DNA of 25,504 nucleotides from assembly GCA_900549535.1 (NCBI GenBank), contig UROR01000016.1:1-25504 (forward strand), read 5' to 3'. The notes beneath the pieces are model-generated. The model worked only from the letters and a program-made list of their open reading frames with translations, was not told the origin of the DNA and searched no databases. This DNA comes from an uncultured Collinsella sp. Its GTDB lineage: Bacteria > Actinomycetota > Coriobacteriia > Coriobacteriales > Coriobacteriaceae. Of this stretch, positions 14,701-21,830 are shown piece by piece (positions within the stretch are counted from its first letter, which is position 1; every line of letters begins with the position of its first letter). The translations under genes were made by a program, and so were the position numbers.

Positions 14701-15449
14701 CGAATACTCCAGCAGCTCGCCCTCGGTCCCCTCGGGAGCATCACGATTACATTGCCGTGAGCCAGCGCGGTCGCCTGCTCAACAGTCTCGGCGATACGGC
14801 CCAGAGAGTTCTCACGGATCACGATGCGATCGACTACGACCTCGATATCGTGCTTGAACTTCTTGTCCAGATCGATCGGATCGTCGAGCGAGCGCACTTC
14901 ACCGTCGACACGCACGCGGCTAAAGCCCTCGGCGCGAAGGTCCTCAAACAGTTTGGTGTACTCGCCTTTTCGCCCGCGCACCACCGGTGCCAGCACAAAC
15001 GCGCGGCGGCCCTCCCCCGCCGCCAAGACCTTGTCGGCAACCTGGTCGGTCGTCTGACGCTCAATGACGCGGCCGCATTCGGGACAGTGCGGGGTGCCCA
15101 CACGGGCGAACAGCAGGCGCAGATAGTCATAAATCTCGGTTACGGTGCCAACCGTCGAGCGAGGGTTTTTAGACGTCGTCTTTTGGTCGATCGACACCGC
15201 CGGCGAAAGGCCGTCGATTGAATCCAAGTCGGGTTTGTCCATCTGGCCCAAGAACTGGCGCGCATAGCTCGAAAGACTCTCGACGTATCGACGCTGGCCC
15301 TCGGCATAGATAGTGTCAAATGCCAGCGAACTCTTGCCCGAGCCAGAAAGACCGGTAATGACCACGAGTTGGTCACGCGGAATGGAAACATCGATATCAC
15401 GGAGGTTGTGCTCACGAGCGCCGCGAATAACGATAGAAGAATCAGACAT
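14562..15449 (-). CDS. uvrA: UvrA N-terminal part (frameshifted after residue 238)
   Basis: ATG 15449 is preceded by AAGGAG 5 nt upstream. The protein begins MSDSSIVIRGAREHNLRDIDV and has Walker A GLSGSGKSS, the sequence RRYVESLSSYARQFLGQMDK and the UvrB-binding region. These are the lesion-recognition ATPase features of UvrA in nucleotide excision repair. Family-like sequence ends at NVIVMLP. The following 56 residues (RGPRASCWSIRW onward) are unrelated to UvrA and arise from reading the wrong frame. Sequence similarity resumes at once in the -1 frame. This is one uvrA gene spanning 12589-15449 with a single-base deletion, either a real mutation or a sequencing error in the C-rich stretch. 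Confidence 0.9.
   Translation of the reverse strand: MSDSSIVIRGAREHNLRDIDVSIPRDQLVVITGLSGSGKSSLAFDTIYAEGQRRYVESLSSYARQFLGQMDKPDLDSIDGLSPAVSIDQKTTSKNPRSTVGTVTEIYDYLRLLFARVGTPHCPECGRVIERQTTDQVADKVLAAGEGRRAFVLAPVVRGRKGEYTKLFEDLRAEGFSRVRVDGEVRSLDDPIDLDKKFKHDIEVVVDRIVIRENSLGRIAETVEQATALAHGNVIVMLPRGPRASCWSIRWPWRARSMVTPLTIFSRVIFRSTLPMAHVLSATAWALRKPLMPRR
14731..14738 (-). other. uvrA: Frameshift site in uvrA
   Basis: On the coding strand the sequence reads ATG CTC CCG AGG GGA in the N-terminal frame. Adding one base after CTCCC gives CTC CCN GAG GGG ACC GAG GGC, that is LPEGTEGE, the expected UvrA sequence. The deletion is therefore placed at 14733/14734. No classical slippery heptamer (X XXY YYZ) is present, so programmed -1 frameshifting is not supported. 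Confidence 0.85.
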
Positions 15450-15477
15450 GGAAGCTCCTTGCCTCCTATTGCATCGA

Positions 15478-15524
15478 ATCATACTGTCGATGAGTTTAGC
15501 GCACTCGACGCGCACAGATGTTCG
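15478..15524 (-). promoter_or_regulatory. uvrA promoter region with LexA-like box
   Basis: The minus strand carries CGAACATCTGTGCG (15511-15524), which matches the Gram-positive/actinobacterial SOS box CGAAC-N4-GTTCG at all but one fixed position. TATGAT (15478-15483), one mismatch from TATAAT, lies 27 bp further downstream and 28 nt before the uvrA ATG. The -35 is not clear. uvrA is a classical SOS gene, so LexA control is plausible; binding is not shown. Confidence 0.5.
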
Positions 15525-15642
15525 TAATACAAGATTCGCAGACCTTTAGCTTTGCGTATCGGGTGCTTTGTTTCTCGAAATGCCGTGGAAAGGTTACAGT
15601 AATCTACTACTGAACTTAATTTGCTGTACCAGAGGAACGTCC

Positions 15643-17796
15643 ATGACCGAAGATATCCCCCTTGAAATCACTTCGAGCGACATGGCCAATCTGCCCATAT
15701 TCATCGCCGTCCTTATCGTGGCCACCGTCGTCGTGCGCGTGTATTTTTCAATCAAACACAATGAAAAGCCGCCCATTGCCCGCGTCTTTTGGTGCGCGAC
15801 GCTCCTCATCCCGCTCGGCATGGTAGCTGCATGGATTACGAATCAATTGCTCGTAAATGAGGACAATTCCCTATGGGTCCTTTCTTATTCGGCGCTCGGT
15901 GCTACCGCCGTCATACTTCTTGTCGAGCCCTTGGTTTCGGGACTTATCGACCAAACCGATCTTGCGACGGGAACGGTTGCCTGTATTTGCCGTGACATTC
16001 TTGTCATCGCCGCTGTTTCAGCGCTCTCGTTCGTTTCACTCGAAATTGCCTGTAACGAAACGTTCTATCGCATTCCCGCCAACTCATTCGGGTTTTCCGT
16101 CGGGCTGCTCGCGACGGTTCTGCTCTCCCTTTATTTGCTGGGACAGCGTCATGGAGGCGTCATGGCCCTCGTGCCCGTCGCCTGTTGCATCCTTGGCATT
16201 GCCGAGCACTTCGTCATAACGTTTAAAGGCGAAGCCATCCTGCCAAGTGATATCTTGGCCCTTGGCACCGCAATGGAAGTGAGCGAGGGATACGAGTTTA
16301 CCTTTACCGCCGGAATCGTAACCTCTCTCGCCCTGCTGGAGATTTCCCTGGGGCTTCTTTCGCTTATCCGACCGCGAAAGCTCCGTACGCCCACCCATGT
16401 CTTCCCCGCAATCGCCGCTAACCTCTGCGCTTTTCTGCTAGTGACCGTTGTGGGGCTCTCAGGCTTTTCCAGCATCGACTTGGAGCAGGCGCTGGATTTT
16501 GGATTTGACCGTTGGCAGCCCATCACCACATATACGTCTCAGGGTTTTATCACTTCGTTCACCGAAATGGTCAACGAGTTGCCCATTGAGAAGCCCGAAG
16601 GCTATACGCCCGATGAGGCGCAGAGCATCGAGCAGGAGCTCGCCGCCGCCTACGACAGCACGTATGGCTCGAGCGAGCAGCGCGCGGCTGCCGTTGCCCA
16701 GTTCAATGAAATCAAGCCGACGATTGTTGCCGTCATGAACGAGAGTTTTAGCGACCTTTCGTGCTTTGAGCAGCTCCAGGCGGCCGGGTACACCGGCCCC
16801 GCATTCTACAACTCGCTTCCCGACACACTTGTTCGCGGCACCATGCTCGCTTCGGTCACCGGTGGCGGAACGGCAAACTCCGAATTCGAATTTTTGACCG
16901 GAGCGACAACGGCCTTTGTCGGATTAGGCAAGATCCCCTATCAGCTGTATCAGATGAATGGCGTCAACAGCCTGGCAAAGGGCCTTAAAGAGCTTGGGTA
17001 TACCGCTACCGCTATGCACCCGCAAAACCCCGTCAACTACCATCGAGATAAGATCTATCAGCAGCTGGGCTTTGGAGACTTTCTTTCAATCGGCGATTTC
17101 GAAGGTGCGCCCTGTTACCATGCCGGCGTATGCGACTACGCCACCTACGACAAGATACTCGACCTGCTTAGAACCGACGAAGCGCCGCAGTTCATCTTTG
17201 ACGTCACGATGCAAAATCACGGCGGCTACGACTATGGCCCCGTTCCCGCCGCAGCGCTGCCAAACTATTGGGTCGAGGGAGCCAGCGAGGGCGCCAATAG
17301 CGCGCTCAACACCTATCTCACCTGCATCAACGCATCCGACCGGGACCTCGAGTACTTTATCAACGAGCTCCGCAATATCGGCAGACCGGTTGTTCTTGTC
17401 TTTTTTGGCGACCATCAGCCGAGCGCCGCAACGACTCTCAACGACGAGCTGTACCCTCAGGAAGATACGGCAAGCCACGCCTTCCGTGTCTATCAGTCAA
17501 CCTATTTCGTCTGGGCTAACTATGAAATCGCCGGCAATACCGAGCTCAACGTCTACGACACCGTCGGGGCAAACGAGATTGCAGCCATTACCCTTAATAA
17601 GATCGGCGCCCCGCTCACCGACTATCAAAAGGCCCTGCTTGCAACAAGGTCAGATGTGCCCACCATCAATGTCGCCGGCTATCTCGGTGCCGACGGGCTG
17701 CGCTACAACTTGGAATCTGAAGACAGCCCATACACCTCGACGATCGACAAGCTGCAGCGCATGCAATACCTCGAGTTCGCCAGCAAAGTTCAGTAA
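15643..17796 (+). CDS. LTA-synthase-like sulfatase-family phosphoglycerol transferase
   Basis: This 717-residue membrane enzyme of the LtaS/alkaline-phosphatase superfamily would transfer glycerol-phosphate or a similar group to a cell-surface polymer. The first 275 residues hold about eight hydrophobic helices and the conserved loop KGEAILPSDILAL (195-207). The extracytoplasmic catalytic domain follows. It has NESFSD (metal-binding Glu367), GGGTANSEFEFLTG with the probable nucleophile Thr410, NYHRDKIYQQLGFGDF, NHGGYDY and FFGDHQPS with the C-terminal metal ligands. ATG 15643 is preceded by AGAGGA, whereas the frame opening at 15568 has no ribosome binding site. It is divergent from uvrA and first of the plus-strand island. 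Whether the product is lipoteichoic acid or another phospho-decorated glycan cannot be told. Confidence 0.9.
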   Translation: MTEDIPLEITSSDMANLPIFIAVLIVATVVVRVYFSIKHNEKPPIARVFWCATLLIPLGMVAAWITNQLLVNEDNSLWVLSYSALGATAVILLVEPLVSGLIDQTDLATGTVACICRDILVIAAVSALSFVSLEIACNETFYRIPANSFGFSVGLLATVLLSLYLLGQRHGGVMALVPVACCILGIAEHFVITFKGEAILPSDILALGTAMEVSEGYEFTFTAGIVTSLALLEISLGLLSLIRPRKLRTPTHVFPAIAANLCAFLLVTVVGLSGFSSIDLEQALDFGFDRWQPITTYTSQGFITSFTEMVNELPIEKPEGYTPDEAQSIEQELAAAYDSTYGSSEQRAAAVAQFNEIKPTIVAVMNESFSDLSCFEQLQAAGYTGPAFYNSLPDTLVRGTMLASVTGGGTANSEFEFLTGATTAFVGLGKIPYQLYQMNGVNSLAKGLKELGYTATAMHPQNPVNYHRDKIYQQLGFGDFLSIGDFEGAPCYHAGVCDYATYDKILDLLRTDEAPQFIFDVTMQNHGGYDYGPVPAAALPNYWVEGASEGANSALNTYLTCINASDRDLEYFINELRNIGRPVVLVFFGDHQPSAATTLNDELYPQEDTASHAFRVYQSTYFVWANYEIAGNTELNVYDTVGANEIAAITLNKIGAPLTDYQKALLATRSDVPTINVAGYLGADGLRYNLESEDSPYTSTIDKLQRMQYLEFASKVQ

Positions 17797-17810
17797 GCCC
17801 GCCCATTCGC

Positions 17811-17845
17811 TTGGGCCCATCGTATTGCAAGCACGCTCGGCCCAA
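17811..17845 (+). terminator. Long-loop inverted repeat after the LTA-synthase-like gene
   Basis: TTGGGCC (17811-17817) and GGCCCAA (17839-17845) can pair across a 21-nt loop just after the stop at 17796. No U-tract follows, so this is a weak terminator candidate. Confidence 0.25.
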
Positions 17846-17856
17846 ATGCATCGCAA

Positions 17857-17886
17857 ATGACTCCCGCTCGCAAACGAGGGTACAAT
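17857..17886 (+). promoter_or_regulatory. Candidate promoter of the Mrp gene
   Basis: TACAAT (17881-17886), one mismatch from TATAAT, lies 18 bp after ATGACT (17857-17862). The spacer contains the small inverted repeat CTCG-N4-CGAG (17867-17878). The start codon of the Mrp gene is 55 nt downstream. Confidence 0.45.
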
Positions 17887-17941
17887 GACGCTCGTGTCAC
17901 ATCACGGGGCTCCGGCCCCAACATATACAAAGGAGTCATAC

Positions 17942-18772
17942 ATGGGTTGCGAGCACGCACAGGCCGCCGGCGGACAAACGTCGCCGTCGCAATTTGAGGA
18001 GAACACGCTGTCCGAGGTCAAACGCGTCATCGCCGTGCTTTCCGGCAAGGGCGGTGTCGGCAAGTCGTTTGTCACCGGTGCCATCGCCACCGAGCTTGCC
18101 CGTCACGGCCACAAGGTCGGCGTCCTCGATGCCGACATCACCGGTCCCTCTATCCCCAAGATGTTCGGCATGAGCGGACGCCACGTCCATGCCCTTGGCA
18201 ACCTCATGCTGCCCGAAATCTCCGAGCACGGCGTCAAGGTCATGAGCTCCAACCTTCTGCTCCAAAACGAGACCGACCCCGTCCTTTGGCGCGGTCCGGT
18301 CATCGCAGGCGCCATTAGGCAGTTCTGGAGCGAGACCTCGTGGGGCCCCATCGACTACCTGCTGGTCGACATGCCTCCGGGAACAGGCGACGTCGCGCTC
18401 ACCGTCTTCCAGTCGCTGCCCGTCGACGGCATCGTCATCGTCACGAGCCCGCAGGACCTGGTCTCGATGATCGTCGCCAAGGCGGTCAACATGGCCGAGA
18501 AGATGAACGTCCCCATTCTGGGCATCGTCGAGAACATGAGCTATATCGAGTGCCCCGACTGCGGCAAGAAGATCGAGGTCTTTGGCAAAAGCAAGCTCCC
18601 CGAGGTCGCAGAGCGCTATAACCTCGACATCTTGGGCACGCTTCCCATTAATCCGGCACTCGCCGAGGCCTGCGATAAGGGCGAGGTTGAGACCGCGCTG
18701 CCCGATGGCATGTTGCCCAAGGCAGTCTCTGCCGTCGAGGCTATTACCCCGCACGAGACCGACGAGGCCTAA
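17942..18772 (+). CDS. Mrp/NBP35-family iron-sulfur cluster carrier ATPase
   Basis: This 276-residue P-loop ATPase (ApbC/Mrp/NBP35) binds and transfers [4Fe-4S] clusters to client proteins in the cytoplasm. It has the deviant Walker A SGKGGVGKS (34-42), the switch DADITGPSIPKMFGM (63-77), VDMPPGTGD (142-150) and the cluster-binding CxxC at Cys204/Cys207 (CPDCGKK). The short N-terminus has one cysteine (Cys3) and no DUF59 domain, as in NBP35-like archaeal and anaerobe forms. ATG 17942 is preceded by AAAGGAG with 7 nt spacing; the frame opening at 17885 lacks a site. The TAA stop is followed at once by the GTG of the next gene in the same frame, so the two are probably coupled. Confidence 0.93.
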   Translation: MGCEHAQAAGGQTSPSQFEENTLSEVKRVIAVLSGKGGVGKSFVTGAIATELARHGHKVGVLDADITGPSIPKMFGMSGRHVHALGNLMLPEISEHGVKVMSSNLLLQNETDPVLWRGPVIAGAIRQFWSETSWGPIDYLLVDMPPGTGDVALTVFQSLPVDGIVIVTSPQDLVSMIVAKAVNMAEKMNVPILGIVENMSYIECPDCGKKIEVFGKSKLPEVAERYNLDILGTLPINPALAEACDKGEVETALPDGMLPKAVSAVEAITPHETDEA

Positions 18773-20044
18773 GTGAACACGAGCGCCTTCTATGACGTCC
18801 TGGTAATCGGCGGCGGGGCTTCAGGCCTCGCCGCCGCCATTACGGCCGCACGTGCTGGCAAAAGCGTCTGCATCGTTGAGCGCGATGTCGCCTGCGGCCT
18901 AAAGCTCCTTGCGACCGGTAACGGCCGCTGCAACCTCTCCAACGAATCGATTGATCCTCAGCGGTATAACCACCCCGCATTCGTCGAATCTGTCATGGGC
19001 CCCCAACCCGAACAAGAGCTTATGGGTTTCTTCTCCTCGCTGGGCATCATGACAACCTCCGAGGAAGGCCGGCTATACCCGCGCTCCCTTCGCGCAGAAT
19101 CGGTGCGCGACGCGCTTCTCAACGTTTGCGACCGCCTAGGTATTACCTTAATCTGCGGAGCCAACGTTGCCTCGGCGCACAAAGCTTCCGAAGGCTGGAC
19201 ACTCCAAATAGACCGTCCAGCGCGGGCGCTCAAGGCAAAAAAGCACGACGACCGAAAATCGGAGCTCCGCTCGCTTCGGAAAGCGCTCGCCGATGTCCCT
19301 CGCAAGAACGAGGCCCTGCAGGCACATGCCGTAATTATCGCCACGGGTGGCAACCCCACCGGTATCGCCGATACGTTTAGCCTCCCCCTCACTTCGCTGC
19401 GCCCCATCCTCTGCCCCGTATCGGCAACGGTCGTCGGCGATCGGGCGGCACTCAAGACGTTGGACGGCCTGCGCGTCCGCGCCCGCTTGACGCTCGCCCG
19501 CAATCATAATGAGCTCTGGCACGAAGACGGTGAAGTCCTGTTTCGAACCTTCGGTATCTCGGGCGTCGCTGTCTTCAACCTCTCCCGTCGTATCCAGCGC
19601 GGCGATACGATCCTGCTCGACGTTTTCCCCGACCTCTCCAAAGACGAGTTGCTCGATACGCTCAACCGGCGCGTTGAGCTGCTCGGCGGCTTTTCGCCCC
19701 GCGATCCCCGTTGGCTCGACGGCATGCTCGCCCCGCAACTCTCCCGCGTCGTCTGCACAGCGTTCGAGCAGTGCCATCCAGGCTCCAACGATATCATCCA
19801 CCTGGTCTCGATCCTCAAGCATTTTAAGTTGCTCGTCGAAGGAACCGCCAAGGAGCGCTCGGCGCAGGTCACGCGTGGTGGCGTATCTGTCGAGAGCATC
19901 TCAACACCCAGTCTACGCGCGCGCAGCGTTGTCGACACCCCGCTTTACGTCTGCGGCGAAGCGCTCGACATCGACGCCGATTGCGGAGGCTTTAACCTTG
20001 CGTGGGCATGGCTCTCGGGCATTCGCGCTGCAAGCAGCCTGTAG
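18773..20044 (+). CDS. BaiN/HI0933-type NAD(P)/FAD-dependent oxidoreductase
   Basis: This 423-residue flavoprotein of the HI0933 family (YhiN/BaiN-like) is a cytoplasmic two-dinucleotide-fold enzyme. The N-terminal FAD-binding Rossmann motif is VIGGGASGLAAA (GGGASG, residues 13-18) with acidic Glu36 at the end of strand 2. The family hallmark ATGNGRCNLSN is at 47-57. The C-terminal FAD-contact region is YVCGEALDIDADCGGFNLAWAWLSG. The segment after ATGG (GGNPTGIADTF) lacks the usual 'SxPxTGSxGDG' stretch, so the middle domain is somewhat diverged. GTG 18773 follows directly on the TAA of the Mrp gene. Some members reduce bile acid intermediates, others have no known substrate, so no substrate is assigned. 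Confidence 0.9.
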   Translation: MNTSAFYDVLVIGGGASGLAAAITAARAGKSVCIVERDVACGLKLLATGNGRCNLSNESIDPQRYNHPAFVESVMGPQPEQELMGFFSSLGIMTTSEEGRLYPRSLRAESVRDALLNVCDRLGITLICGANVASAHKASEGWTLQIDRPARALKAKKHDDRKSELRSLRKALADVPRKNEALQAHAVIIATGGNPTGIADTFSLPLTSLRPILCPVSATVVGDRAALKTLDGLRVRARLTLARNHNELWHEDGEVLFRTFGISGVAVFNLSRRIQRGDTILLDVFPDLSKDELLDTLNRRVELLGGFSPRDPRWLDGMLAPQLSRVVCTAFEQCHPGSNDIIHLVSILKHFKLLVEGTAKERSAQVTRGGVSVESISTPSLRARSVVDTPLYVCGEALDIDADCGGFNLAWAWLSGIRAASSL

Positions 20045-20054
20045 CCGCGCAGTC

Positions 20055-20060
20055 TATAAT
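20055..20060 (+). promoter_or_regulatory. Perfect -10 element upstream of the COG2509-type gene
   Basis: TATAAT lies 10 nt after the upstream stop codon. No good -35 is found at 16-18 bp, so activator dependence or chance is possible. A transcript starting here would run straight into the hairpin at 20075-20098. Confidence 0.4.
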
Positions 20061-20074
20061 CAAAAACGCATTCG

Positions 20075-20106
20075 GGCCGTCTGGGATACCGGACGGCCTC
20101 TTTCTT
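20075..20106 (+). terminator. Rho-independent terminator or leader attenuator
   Basis: A 7-bp GC-rich stem (GGCCGTC 20075-20081, GACGGCC 20092-20098), extendable by a G-T pair, is followed by TCTTTCTT. It ends the mrp/BaiN-like unit. It also lies between a perfect -10 and the ribosome binding site AAGGAG of the next gene, so it may regulate that gene. Confidence 0.6.
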
Positions 20107-20124
20107 GCCTCTAAGGAGACCTCG

Positions 20125-21765
20125 ATGATCGAAATCACCCAAGTCAACGCGTCGCTCGATGAAGCCGGCGATGAAAATGCCTGCCTCATTGTTGGCAAGC
20201 GAGTCGCCAAGCGCGTCCTACGTTGCAAGGACTCCGAGATCAAGTCCATCGAGCTCCACCGCAAGTCAATCGACGCTCGCAAAAAACGAGACGTCCATTT
20301 TATCCTGAGCTTTCGTGTTGAGCTGACTAGTCCCCACCTCGAGCGAGAAGCGGTCGACAGCGTCGCCGAGCGTGACCGCTCGCGCGTACGCGCGATAGAG
20401 GACGATGGGCCCTCATTCCCCTCCCCCGTCTCCGACGCACCTCAAGAATGCCCTGTCGTTGTCGGCGCCGGATGCGCTGGCCTTTTCGCTGCACTCACCC
20501 TTGCCGAAGCGGGTCTTAAGCCCTTGCTCATCGAGCGCGGCGACCCGGCATTTCGCCGCTCGCATGCGATCGACCTCTTTCTAAAGGAGCGCATCCTCGA
20601 CCCCGAGAGTAATATCCAGTTTGGTCTGGGCGGCGCGGGGACCTTCTCGGACGGCAAGCTCAATACGGGAACAAAAAATCCCGCCCATCGCCTTATCCTC
20701 GAAACCTTCGTCGAGGCGGGTGCGCCCCGCGATATTCTGTGGGATGCCAAGCCGCACATTGGCTCCGACATCCTTCCCACGGTTGTCACCGCTATATCCC
20801 AGCGCATCGAGCAGCTCGGAGGTATCGTCCGTTATCGAACAAAGCTCGTCGACATTCACATCGACGCGTCTGGCGCCATCACCGGTATTGATGTCCAATC
20901 GTCCCAAGACGCCGCTTACGAGCCAATCGAGACAAAGCACCTCATCCTCGCCTGCGGGCATTCTGCTCGCGATATTTTTGAGCTCCTTAAGGACCACAAC
21001 GTGGCCCTCGCACAAAAGACCTTTGCCATGGGCGTTCGCATCGAGCATCCGCAGCGCGACATCGACCGAGCCCAATATGGAGCCTTGGCGGGACATCCTG
21101 CCCTCGGAGCAGCCCCCTACAAGCTCGTCGCCCATCTTCCCAACGGCCGCAGCGTGTTCTCGTTTTGCATGTGCCCCGGCGGGCAGGTTGTCGCCGCCTC
21201 TTCCGAGCAGGGCCACCTGTGCGTCAACGGCGCCAGCCTCAATGCCCGCGACGGACGCAACGCAAACGCCGCCCTGCTCGTTAACGTCACGCCTGAGGAC
21301 CTTCCCAACGATGACCCGCTCGCCGGCATCGAGCTCCAACGTGCCTGCGAGGCGGCCGCCTATCGCCTGGGCGGTTCCAACTGGAACGCACCGGCACAAC
21401 TCGTCGGAGATTTCCTCGCAGAACGCGCCAGCAAGGCGCCCGGAAAGGTAAAGCCCACCTATCCGCTCGGTGTGACCTGGACGGCAATTGACGAAGCCCT
21501 GCCGCAGCATATCGTCGAGTCGCTCCGCCTGGGACTTCCCCTACTCGGAAAAAAGCTACGAGGTTACGACCGTCCCGATGCCGTTCTTACCGGCGTGGAG
21601 ACTCGTTCGAGCTCACCGGTCACTGTCACCCGAGACCGAACGTGCCATGCCGTGTCGACCCCGGGCCTCTACCCTTGTGGTGAGGGAGCTGGATATGCCG
21701 GCGGCATCATGAGCGCGGCCACCGACGGCATTCGTTGTGCCGAAGCCCTGATCGCAGACCTCTAA
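20125..21765 (+). CDS. COG2509-type FAD-dependent dehydrogenase
   Basis: This 546-residue protein is from the uncharacterised FAD-dependent dehydrogenase family COG2509. An N-terminal alpha/beta domain (about 1-90) includes the typical KSIDARKKRDVHFI. The dinucleotide fold follows with VVVGAGCAGLFAALTLAEAG (GAGCAG, 114-119). The family hallmark is FGLGGAGTFSDGKLNTGTKN (about 167-185). The end FAD motif is YPCGEGAGYAGGIMSAATDG. Length agrees with the family (about 530 aa). ATG 20125 is chosen because AAGGAG stands 6 nt upstream; the longer frame opening at 20002 overlaps the previous gene and lacks a site. It is the last gene of the plus-strand island and converges on uvrB. Substrate and physiological role are not known. 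Confidence 0.9.
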   Translation: MIEITQVNASLDEAGDENACLIVGKRVAKRVLRCKDSEIKSIELHRKSIDARKKRDVHFILSFRVELTSPHLEREAVDSVAERDRSRVRAIEDDGPSFPSPVSDAPQECPVVVGAGCAGLFAALTLAEAGLKPLLIERGDPAFRRSHAIDLFLKERILDPESNIQFGLGGAGTFSDGKLNTGTKNPAHRLILETFVEAGAPRDILWDAKPHIGSDILPTVVTAISQRIEQLGGIVRYRTKLVDIHIDASGAITGIDVQSSQDAAYEPIETKHLILACGHSARDIFELLKDHNVALAQKTFAMGVRIEHPQRDIDRAQYGALAGHPALGAAPYKLVAHLPNGRSVFSFCMCPGGQVVAASSEQGHLCVNGASLNARDGRNANAALLVNVTPEDLPNDDPLAGIELQRACEAAAYRLGGSNWNAPAQLVGDFLAERASKAPGKVKPTYPLGVTWTAIDEALPQHIVESLRLGLPLLGKKLRGYDRPDAVLTGVETRSSSPVTVTRDRTCHAVSTPGLYPCGEGAGYAGGIMSAATDGIRCAEALIADL

Positions 21766-21793
21766 CGCACGAATTCCAGCGCGCAAAAGACAT

Positions 21794-21825
21794 AGGCCCC
21801 GAGCTCCACAGGGAACTCGGGGCCT
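21794..21825. terminator. Bidirectional terminator between the COG2509-type gene and uvrB
   Basis: A perfect 10-bp stem AGGCCCCGAG (21794-21803) / CTCGGGGCCT (21816-21825) lies between two convergent genes. The minus-strand read continues ATGTCTTTTG and the plus-strand read TGTTCGCTATTTC, giving modest U-tracts on both sides. Confidence 0.75.
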
Positions 21826-21830
21826 GTTCG

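Noticed and set aside
14729..14740. Programmed -1 frameshift in uvrA
   Set aside because: No slippery heptamer or convincing downstream structure was seen, and UvrA is not known to need recoding. A deletion or sequencing error is simpler.
12592..14760. A plus-strand open frame of 722 codons antisense to uvrA
   Set aside because: Same explanation: absence of antisense stops in a GC-rich, codon-biased gene. The minus frame has full UvrA motifs.
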